NCBI GenBank assembly: GCA_049514555.1
Contig: JBEKUY010000007.1
Coordinates: 69,696-133,695 of the forward strand
Source: JBEKUY01 sp049514555
GTDB lineage: Bacteria; Acidobacteriota; Terriglobia; Acidiferrales; UBA7541
DNA length: 64,000 nt
Reading direction: 5' to 3'
Shown: one piece after another, positions 36,704-43,712 of the stretch
Layout of the letters: each line of letters opens with the position of its first letter
Position numbering within the stretch: the first letter of the stretch is position 1
The notes under the pieces: generated by a model
Told to the model about the DNA's origin: nothing
What the model saw: only the letters and a program-made list of their open reading frames with translations
Database searches by the model: none
Position numbers and translations under genes: made by a program

Positions 36704-38107
36704 CTAGAACGGATGGGCGCCGTGCGCCCCGAGAACAAAAATGAACTGGAACAGCAGTTCGTTGGCGTCTTTCCCCTCGGCATAATGCCCGAATCGGTAT
36801 TGGCCACGCAGCTGGCTGAACTCGCTCGGCCAGTAGGTCAGGATGCCCGAGAAACCGGTGTCGATCAGGCTGGCGTTCGTGGCACGGGCGCTGCGGTCGA
36901 CGCGCCCCCCGGCAGTCCAACGCCGGTTCAGCCGGTAATCGAGAGAGGAGTACATACCGAAGGCATGCTGGGTTTCGCGCGCGAGCAAAGATGAGAGTTG
37001 GTTACGGTCGCTCCAGATGAACTCGTTGCGCCACAGCAGGGAATTATAGACGGCGCGGCGCAGCGGCTTCCAGCGCAGGGTCGCGTCTGCCCCGTAGAGG
37101 TTTGTCAGGAAGCTGGAGCCGATCTCGTTGTGCCCTCGCGCGTAAGAGAAGCCGAAGTCCAGGTTTGTGGATTCCGTCAGATCTTTGTAAGCGCGCAAGT
37201 GTCCAACGACGCTGACGTCCTGCGCCCTGCTCGCATGGAACACGCCTTCCGAATCGCCGCGGAATAGCTGCGCGGTCCCTTCCAGAAACCAGTTCTTGGG
37301 CGCCGGGATCATTCGCGAAAGCGAGATGCCTGCGTCGTCGATTCCGTCTTCGCCTCCCACAAGATTGTTGGTCACGAGCGGCCGGTCGATATACGACAGA
37401 GCGTGGTTATGAATTGTGTTCACCTTGCCGAAGGCAGCGCGCATCTTCCCCACCTTGAGGATCACTCCTCCCGGCAGGGACGTGAACGTGATGTACCCCT
37501 CCTCGAGATTGACTCCAGTTTCTCCAAACGAAACGAAAAAGTCTCCCCGGGCGTATGGATCGATGATGGCCTGCACGCCGAGTTCTGATTCGTGCATCTG
37601 GAGCGAAGGCGATGGATTCACGGGGTTGTGCCCAGCCGTCCCGATGAAGTCCCCGATCATGCTGATATCGGGATTGAGCAACTTGGCGTTCGAGGTCGCG
37701 CCGCCGTAGGTGGTCGTCTGCGGCGCCTGGGCAGGCTGAGCTGCCGGTGCAATCGGCGCCGCAGAAGGCGTCGCGAGCGGGCTCGCAGCCGGCGTCTCCG
37801 GAGCGGCGGGCGCCAAAATCATCCCCGGTTCGACCTTCGCGGACGCCAGCAAGAGCCGGCTTTCTGGCGCCGCGCCCGTAGTGCGTGCCTCGCTCAATTC
37901 CTTGACCTCGCCGCGGAGCATTTCTACTTCTGCTGCCAGCGCCCGCACTTGGTCTTCCAGCGCCTTCATGCGGCTGGCCGCCGGATCCTCCGCCGCTGCC
38001 GGACGAGTATCCTTCTTCTCAGCCGCGGTCCCGGTGGGCTTGTCTTCGGCCATCGCGACCCACGGCAAAAGTATGAGTGCTCCCGCAAATGCAATCGCTC
38101 TCCTCAT
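36704..38107 (-). CDS. Outer-membrane porin-like beta-barrel with coiled-coil N-terminus
   Basis: A signal peptide (MRRAIAFAGALILLPWVAMA) is followed by a short coiled coil (MKALEDQVRALAAEVEMLRGEVKELSE). A Pro/Ala linker comes next, and then about 340 residues of alternating aromatic beta-strands ending in Phe, as outer-membrane barrels do. SELGVQAIIDPYARGDFFVSFGE and GVILKVGKMRAAFGKVNTIHNH resemble phosphate-selective or zinc-associated porin-like families. It is the first gene of the leftward porin-znuA-znuB run and probably admits the metal into the periplasm. Selectivity is inferred from context. Confidence 0.82.
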   Translation of the reverse strand: MRRAIAFAGALILLPWVAMAEDKPTGTAAEKKDTRPAAAEDPAASRMKALEDQVRALAAEVEMLRGEVKELSEARTTGAAPESRLLLASAKVEPGMILAPAAPETPAASPLATPSAAPIAPAAQPAQAPQTTTYGGATSNAKLLNPDISMIGDFIGTAGHNPVNPSPSLQMHESELGVQAIIDPYARGDFFVSFGETGVNLEEGYITFTSLPGGVILKVGKMRAAFGKVNTIHNHALSYIDRPLVTNNLVGGEDGIDDAGISLSRMIPAPKNWFLEGTAQLFRGDSEGVFHASRAQDVSVVGHLRAYKDLTESTNLDFGFSYARGHNEIGSSFLTNLYGADATLRWKPLRRAVYNSLLWRNEFIWSDRNQLSSLLARETQHAFGMYSSLDYRLNRRWTAGGRVDRSARATNASLIDTGFSGILTYWPSEFSQLRGQYRFGHYAEGKDANELLFQFIFVLGAHGAHPF

Positions 38108-38184
38108 AATAAAATTCCTTTCGCTTCCATCCGGAAGGGTTGATCGTTTCCCTGAGTTCTTGATGGGAGAAGCAGAAACCGACG

Positions 38185-38454
38185 CTAGGCAGCAGGCGGC
38201 GCGCGCGAAGCAATGGCATGCGCGGGTGTCAGGTCCGGGGTGCTTGTTCGCGTAGACACTTCGATCCAGCGCTCAACCCAAACCACGCTTACGTCGGGAG
38301 AGTGCGCTGGTAGCGCCCAGGCGCCGGAAAGGCAGATCGGACAGATGTGCGAGGCGGGGGTCGCCGAGGCCAAGTCGACACAAGTATGGAATTGTCCTGC
38401 CAGGAAGATGACCCCCAGCAGCAGCCCGATGGCCCGTATGCGGCGGTCGCTCAT
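38185..38454 (-). CDS. Small exported Cys-containing protein of the metal cluster
   Basis: The 89 residues have an N-terminal hydrophobic signal (IRAIGLLLGVIFLAGQFHTC) and a cysteine cluster C...HICPIC. They end in SRAPPAA. It lies 77 bp upstream of the porin gene, on its strand. A divergent protein at 38588-38881 has the same architecture: signal helix, Cys/His cluster and SRAPPA tail. The two look like paralogues related to DUF2946-type proteins, often found beside copper or zinc receptors. Function unknown; metal binding is a guess from residues. Confidence 0.65.
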   Translation of the reverse strand: MSDRRIRAIGLLLGVIFLAGQFHTCVDLASATPASHICPICLSGAWALPAHSPDVSVVWVERWIEVSTRTSTPDLTPAHAIASRAPPAA

Positions 38455-38587
38455 TAGATCGTGCTGATAAGATGCAGCTTAGGCAACGTTCGTTGCGCGG
38501 TCAAGTGAGCTGAACTGCAGTCGCATGCAACCTAGCCGGCGGCAGAAACATCTCACAAGCGGGGGAGTGCACCTGACCTTGTCTTGC

Positions 38588-38881
38588 ATGCCCAATCGCA
38601 ATTGCCAGCGGGTGAACCATAGCCTTGGCTTGGTGTCGTTTGCGCTCGCCGCATTGTTCCTGGCCTCGTTCTTCGGCAGTGCCTTGCACCATCACGAGGG
38701 CGCATCGGACCACGGCTGCCTCATCTGCCATTTCAATCATGCCCCCGCGGTCGCGACCGCCACGCATCTTCCGCCGCAGGAGTTTGTCGTCATCGCTTGG
38801 ACTCTGCGGCTGCCAACGATTTCTGCTCTGCCTGACACGATAGCGCGCCACACATCCTCCCGCGCCCCTCCAGCAGTCTGA
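38588..38881 (+). CDS. DUF2946-like exported His/Cys-rich protein
   Basis: From the ATG at 38588 the product has 97 residues, with a hydrophobic signal helix (LGLVSFALAALFLASFFGSA). Then comes HHHEGASDHGCLICHFNHAP, a dense His/Cys metal-site-like patch, and a tail ending SSRAPPAV. The start is uncertain: GGGGGAG lies 20 nt upstream, and in-frame GTG or TTG codons nearer to it are possible. It is divergent from the similar 89-residue gene and 122 bp upstream of the TonB-dependent receptor. It may hand metal to or from that receptor, or sense metal. Confidence 0.7.
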   Translation: MPNRNCQRVNHSLGLVSFALAALFLASFFGSALHHHEGASDHGCLICHFNHAPAVATATHLPPQEFVVIAWTLRLPTISALPDTIARHTSSRAPPAV

Positions 38882-39003
38882 CCGCAGCTTCTTCTCCTTA
38901 AATTGCCCATGCGCCGTTCCTTGTTCTGGCGCGGCGCGGCCGGCTTCTTCGGCGGTCCCTATCCACATTGAAAGACCATGGCCCCACTGGGGCCGGAGGA
39001 GAA

Positions 39004-41643
39004 ATGCTTAGGACTTTCCGTATACACACGTTGTTGTTGCTGAGTTCGAGCCTGTTTTTCGTCCCGCAATCTATTATGGCGCAGTCTTCAGGAACGATCG
39101 CGGGAATCGTGAAGGACCCGTCTGGCGGAACGATCGCAAATGCTACGGTGGAGATTCGCAATCCCGTCAGCGGCTTTGAGCGGTCGACGACCACGGATGC
39201 TTCGGGCAACTTCAGGTTCACAAACTTGCCGTCCAATCCTTACCATATGACGGTTGTCGTTCCAGGGTTCGAGGCCTTCGTCCAAGATGTCGACGTGCGC
39301 TCGGGCGTCCCCGTAGCGGTGGAGGTCAGCCTGAAGATTGCCACCGCCTCAACCACCGTCACCGTAGAGGCTGGCGCCGAAGACCTCGTCGAAAACGACC
39401 CGAACTTTCACACGGACGTCGACCGCGGCCTTTTCGACAGGTTGCCGCTGGAGAGCCAATCCTCTTCCGTTAGCTCGCTTGTGACGCTGGCGACGCCGGG
39501 CGTGGTAGCCGACTCGAACGGCCTCTTCCACGGGATCGGCGATCATGCGGAGAATTCTTTCAGCGTCGACGGGCAGCCGATCACCGACCAGCAGAGCAAA
39601 GTCTTCTCCAACCAGATTCCGGCTGATTCCATCCAGTCGCTGGAAGTCATCTCCGGTGCGCCGCCCGCCGAATTTGGCGACAAGACGAGCCTGGTGATCA
39701 AAGTGACGACGCGCTCGGGCCTCGGGCAAACGAAGCCGGTGGGCAGCGTGACATCTTCCTACGGTTCGTTCGGCTCCGTGAATGAAAGCTTCGACATGGC
39801 CTTTGGAGGCCAAAAGTGGGGCAACTTCGTCTCCGTAAGTGGCCTCAATACAAGCCGCTTTCTTGATCCGCCGGAGATTCAGGCCATCCACGACAAAGGA
39901 AACGAGCAAAACTTCTTCGACCGCGTGGATTTTCAGATCACCCAGTCCGACACGGTCCACTTGAACCTTGGCTATACGCGTTCGTGGTTTCAAACGCCAA
40001 ATTCCATTGACTCGCAGAACGTGGACTTTCGCGGCCAGATGCTCTCACAGGACCAACGCTCGCTGATCAACACCTTCAATGTGGCTCCAATCTGGACGCG
40101 CCTGATCAGCTCGACCACGCTTTTCACCCTCGGCGCTTTCGTGCGCCAAGACCAGTTCAACTACGTCCCGAGCGGAAACCCGTTCGCAGATCTCACGGAA
40201 ACCCTAAATCAGCAACGCAGGCTCACCAATGCTGGCGCGCGCTCGGACTTCTCCTATGTGAAGGGCATACACAACGTGAAAGCGGGAATCACCTTCCAAG
40301 ACACCATCCTGGGGGAGAACTTTGGGTTCGGAATCACCGATCCGGCATTCAACGCCGTCTGTTTGAATGCCGACGGCAGCCCGGACATAAACGCTACGCC
40401 GACGGATCCCGCGCAATGCACCGGCGCGCTTTCCGCGAATCCGAATTTCAATCCCGTGCTCTTCCCGGTCGATCTGACGCGCGGCGGCGCAGACTTCCTT
40501 TTCCGCGGCCGCGCGGATATCAGGGAAACTGCTCTCTATCTACAGGATGCGATCACCAAGGGCCACTGGACCTTCAACCTGGGGATTCGCGGCGATCTGT
40601 ATCGCGGGCTTGTCAGCGACTCTCAACCGGAGCCGCGCGTCGGCGTCGCTTACAACCTCAAGCCGAGCAACACGGTCCTTCGCTTGTCTTACGGACGCAT
40701 CATGGAAACTCCTTTCAACGAAAACCTCGTCCTTGCGAGCACGGCCAACGGAAACCCCGTCATCTCCGGCGTGCTCGGCCCGAGCATACCGGCGCCCATT
40801 CGCCCCGGCTGGCGAAACGAGTTTCACGCCGGTTTCGAGCAAGCCTTCGGGAAGCACTTTGTCGTGGACGCCGACTACTTGTGGAAGTACACGCACAACG
40901 CCTATGACTTCAGCGCGCTTGGCAACACGCCGATCTTCTTCCCGATTGCTTGGCGCAACTCGAAGATTGACGGTGCGTCGGCCCGTCTGAGCGTTCCGAA
41001 CTTCCACGGCTTGACGGCATTCGCTGTTCTTGGCCACGTCAAGGCGCGGTTCTTCCCGCCGCAAGTCGGCGGGTTGGGCACGACCGTAGGGGCGAGCGGG
41101 TCGGTCTTCCGTATCGACCACGACCAGAACTTCCAGCAGACCACGAACCTACAGTACCAGCCTTGGAAGAAGCTCCCCTGGATCGCCTTCAACTGGCGCT
41201 ACGACAGCGGACTCGTCGCCGGGGCGGTTCCCTTTGCCACGAGCGCAAATCCTACAGATCCCGGTTATCAAGTGGACTTGACCGGCCTCACGGCGGACCA
41301 GCAAATTCAGGCGGGATTGTTCTGCGGGAACGTCTTCCCGACCTTTAGCGCGCCGCTGACGACGTGCCCCGGGAACCTGTACGGTTCAACGCGAATCACG
41401 ATTCCCGCGCCAGGGACGGAGAACGACGATAAGAACCCCCCGCGCATCGCTCCGCGCAACCTCTTTGACGCCAGCGTCGGCGACGACAATCTCTTCCACG
41501 GCGATCGCTACAGGTGGAGTCTGCGCCTGACGGCCATCAACCTGACCAACAAAGTCGCGCTTTACAATTTCCTTTCAACCTTCAGCGGGACGCACTTCGT
41601 CACCCCGCGTTCCTTCAGAGCCGAACTCGGCTTCCACTTCTGA
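39004..41643 (+). CDS. TonB-dependent receptor with carboxypeptidase-regulatory N-domain (Oar-like)
   Basis: GGAGGAGAA directly precedes the ATG at 39004. The 879 residues comprise a signal peptide (LLLLSSSLFFVPQSIMAQ) and a carboxypeptidase-regulatory-like domain at about 27-105 (GTIAGIVKDPSGGTIANATVEIRN). A plug follows (DHAENSFSVDGQPITDQQSKVFSNQIPADSIQSLEVISGAPPAEFGDKTSLVIKV), and then a barrel ending in ELGFHF, with terminal Phe. This is the receptor class expanded in Acidobacteriota. It lies next to the porin-ZnuA-ZnuB genes and a His/Cys-rich protein, so a metal or metallophore cargo is likely, though carbohydrate receptors share the architecture. Confidence 0.92.
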   Translation: MLRTFRIHTLLLLSSSLFFVPQSIMAQSSGTIAGIVKDPSGGTIANATVEIRNPVSGFERSTTTDASGNFRFTNLPSNPYHMTVVVPGFEAFVQDVDVRSGVPVAVEVSLKIATASTTVTVEAGAEDLVENDPNFHTDVDRGLFDRLPLESQSSSVSSLVTLATPGVVADSNGLFHGIGDHAENSFSVDGQPITDQQSKVFSNQIPADSIQSLEVISGAPPAEFGDKTSLVIKVTTRSGLGQTKPVGSVTSSYGSFGSVNESFDMAFGGQKWGNFVSVSGLNTSRFLDPPEIQAIHDKGNEQNFFDRVDFQITQSDTVHLNLGYTRSWFQTPNSIDSQNVDFRGQMLSQDQRSLINTFNVAPIWTRLISSTTLFTLGAFVRQDQFNYVPSGNPFADLTETLNQQRRLTNAGARSDFSYVKGIHNVKAGITFQDTILGENFGFGITDPAFNAVCLNADGSPDINATPTDPAQCTGALSANPNFNPVLFPVDLTRGGADFLFRGRADIRETALYLQDAITKGHWTFNLGIRGDLYRGLVSDSQPEPRVGVAYNLKPSNTVLRLSYGRIMETPFNENLVLASTANGNPVISGVLGPSIPAPIRPGWRNEFHAGFEQAFGKHFVVDADYLWKYTHNAYDFSALGNTPIFFPIAWRNSKIDGASARLSVPNFHGLTAFAVLGHVKARFFPPQVGGLGTTVGASGSVFRIDHDQNFQQTTNLQYQPWKKLPWIAFNWRYDSGLVAGAVPFATSANPTDPGYQVDLTGLTADQQIQAGLFCGNVFPTFSAPLTTCPGNLYGSTRITIPAPGTENDDKNPPRIAPRNLFDASVGDDNLFHGDRYRWSLRLTAINLTNKVALYNFLSTFSGTHFVTPRSFRAELGFHF

Positions 41644-42063
41644 CGACCCGGTGAACGGTCGCCACCTCGAGGGGCAAACCGCTCGGAGCGGCGTGGGCTC
41701 GATGCGGTATTTCCGGCGTACATCCTGCTAGAATGAGGGCGGAGCGGTACTTCGAAGCAGGTGATGAGGCGAAAGGTCGTTTGAACCAACGCTGGATCTC
41801 TGGGGAGCCGCGGATAGACAGCCCGTGCGCATAGCCTGTCCCGATCGCGCTCGCCGGCCACGACTCGCGCGGCGGGTACGACCGGGGCAGGAAAGCCTGA
41901 CGGCTGGCTCGTGGCGCCCACCTACTACAGAGGTTCATGACCCTAGCTGCACACGGCCGAGCGGTCCGCTCCGTCTTCGTGTTTGAAAAGCACTGGACAC
42001 TTAGCAATCGAAAGTTGACACTGCCTGTCGTTTGCCTTTGACTGTTGACGGACAACTGGTCTG
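41644..42063. other. Intergenic region without recognisable genes
   Basis: This 420-bp gap between the receptor and the ymdB-like gene has no credible coding frame in either direction. A TAGAAT hexamer at 41729-41734 could be a -10 box, but no matching -35 is evident. Confidence 0.5.
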
Positions 42064-42870
42064 ATGCGAATACTGTTCATCGGCGATATCGTAGGCGCGC
42101 CCGGCCGGCAGATCGTCCGCGACCGGCTGGCGGACATCGTCGCGCAACGGCAGATCCACCTCGTCGTCGCCAACTGCGAAAACGCCGCTTCGGGCTTCGG
42201 CATTACGCCGCGGCTGGTCGAAGAACTGCTCGGCGCCGGCATCGACGTTCTCACCGGCGGCAATCACATTTGGGACCGCAAGGAGATTCTCGACTACATT
42301 CCGCACCAGCCGCGGCTGATTCGCCCGGCGAATTTCCCCGAAGGCAATCCCGGGAACGGTCTTTTCGTCGGCACGGCCAAAAACGGCGAGCGCTTCGCCG
42401 TGCTCGATCTTCAGGGACGCGTCTTCATGCCGGCGATCGACTGTCCGTTTCGCACCGCGGATCGCATCCTGGCCGGGCTCCCGCCCGAGGTCGGCGTCGT
42501 CATCGTGGACATCCATGCCGAAGCGACCAGTGAGAAACTCGCCGTGGGCTGGTACCTCGATGGCCGCGTCACCGCCGTCGTCGGCACGCATACCCATGTG
42601 GTCACCGCCGACGAGCGCATTCTCCCGCGCGGCACCGCCTGCATCACCGACGTGGGCATGACCGGGTCCCACGCCGGCGTCATCGGGATGGACCGCGATG
42701 GCATGGTGAAGCGCTTTCTGGACTCCATGCCGGCGCGCTTCGAGGTTGCTTCGGGTGATGTGCAGATGAACACCGTCCTGATCGAGACCTCCGGCGCTTC
42801 TGCTTCATCCCCGGCAGGGGGCCGCACCCCGGCGCGTTCGATCGAGCGGCTTTGCTTCCGCCTCGACTAG
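42064..42870 (+). CDS. YmdB-family metallophosphodiesterase
   Basis: The 268 residues match the TIGR00282/YmdB family. Metal ligands appear in order: MRILFIGDIVGAPGR (D8), VANCENAASG, TGGNHIWDRKEI, VDIHAEATSEK and VGTHTHV. Family members hydrolyse 2',3'-cyclic nucleotides; in Bacillus YmdB affects biofilm and motility decisions. The C-terminal 20 residues (SSPAGGRTPARSIERLCFRLD) are slightly longer than usual. It is followed by a 545-bp non-coding region. Confidence 0.92.
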   Translation: MRILFIGDIVGAPGRQIVRDRLADIVAQRQIHLVVANCENAASGFGITPRLVEELLGAGIDVLTGGNHIWDRKEILDYIPHQPRLIRPANFPEGNPGNGLFVGTAKNGERFAVLDLQGRVFMPAIDCPFRTADRILAGLPPEVGVVIVDIHAEATSEKLAVGWYLDGRVTAVVGTHTHVVTADERILPRGTACITDVGMTGSHAGVIGMDRDGMVKRFLDSMPARFEVASGDVQMNTVLIETSGASASSPAGGRTPARSIERLCFRLD

Positions 42871-43415
42871 GCACGTAGGTGGCCCTCTCAGCACCCCCCG
42901 GCTGGTCTCGCGGATGGTTTCCTCCTTGCGCCGCCGATGGCGTGCATCGTTTATTTAGTGTTTATGGAGCATTGACATGCGAACAACGCCGATGCAGGAT
43001 GATTGTGCCCGAGCGGTGCGGGGATCGCGTCCCATGACGCTAGGGCGCGCACCCCTCTGGCTTGGGTGCGACTGTTTGTTCCGGCGGCTGCCCGGCGCCC
43101 AGCCGGTTTGCAGCCTATAGAGTTTGCCGAGAGCAAGAGGCAGTTGTCCGACGTGAAAGCCGGACGGCGATGTGTGTTTCGTGCGAAGCAAGTTGTCGCC
43201 GGCACGGGACTTTCTGGGCGGTGACGCCCGGCCAACGGGATATCCCACCCTTCCCCTGCGGCCCAGCGCCTGCTTGGCTTGTGCGGTTTCCAGCCAGCGC
43301 AGCAGCTCAAGGAAGATTTCACCGCGCATGTTTCCGCGGCCCCAGCCGCTCTTCTCGATGGGAATGGAGAGGCGCTGGGTACGAGTTTCTTGGGACTTCA
43401 AACTGGAGGTTGTCG
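42871..43415. other. 545-bp non-coding region before the DUF2934 gene
   Basis: No coding frame is convincing here. The interval contains an AT-rich tract followed by TTGACA (42973-42978) and a dense series of GC-rich stems, listed as a candidate structured RNA. From 43231 to 43415 I see only the DUF2934 leader and its ribosome binding site (GGAGG at 43405-43409). Confidence 0.55.
42973..43230 (+). ncRNA. Candidate structured non-coding RNA with its own promoter
   Basis: An AT-rich stretch (42950-42970) precedes TTGACA at 42973-42978, with a weak CAGGAT at 17-bp spacing, so transcription would start near 43008. Downstream come stable stems in close succession: CGCACCC/GGGTGCG at 43048-43070, GTCCG/CGGAC at 43146-43165, GGCGA/TCGCC at 43166-43200 with an inner TTCG/CGAA, and GGGCG-GTGA-CGCCC at 43216-43229. 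I do not find tmRNA, RNase P or SRP RNA signatures. A 6S-like RNA is conceivable but unproven. Confidence 0.35.
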
Positions 43416-43637
43416 ATGGCTAAGAGAAACGTAACGAGTATCAGGTCAAAGCGTTCTGCGCGCCCTTCGGGCGGAAACCACCGTCCGAGCGAGCAGCAGA
43501 TTGCCGCCCGCGCATACGAAATCTACCTCAGTCGCGGCGCCGTGCACGGGCGCGCTCTGGACGACTGGCTGCAGGCGGAGCAGGAACTGCTGGAGGGAAA
43601 CAGAGAGCCCGTGCTCGCCGTCGCTCAAGCGCGCTGA
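43416..43637 (+). CDS. DUF2934 family small protein
   Basis: GGAGG lies 6 nt before the ATG at 43416. The 73 residues have a basic N-terminus (MAKRNVTSIRSKRSARPSG) and the DUF2934 core (PSEQQIAARAYEIYLSRGAVHGRALDDWLQAEQELLEG). This family is common in Acidobacteriota and Proteobacteria and has no established function. It stands alone between the candidate RNA region and the convergent DUF4139 gene. Confidence 0.85.
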   Translation: MAKRNVTSIRSKRSARPSGGNHRPSEQQIAARAYEIYLSRGAVHGRALDDWLQAEQELLEGNREPVLAVAQAR

Positions 43638-43712
43638 AACCCTCAGCATCGCCTATAGAGGCCGAGCCGCGACCGCCAGGGAGACGGCTGTGCCGTTGTT
43701 CCGGCTCCCCCT

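Noticed and set aside
38455..38587. Zur box between the two small Cys/His genes
   Set aside because: I looked for the common Zur and MntR palindromes and found none convincing in the divergent region.
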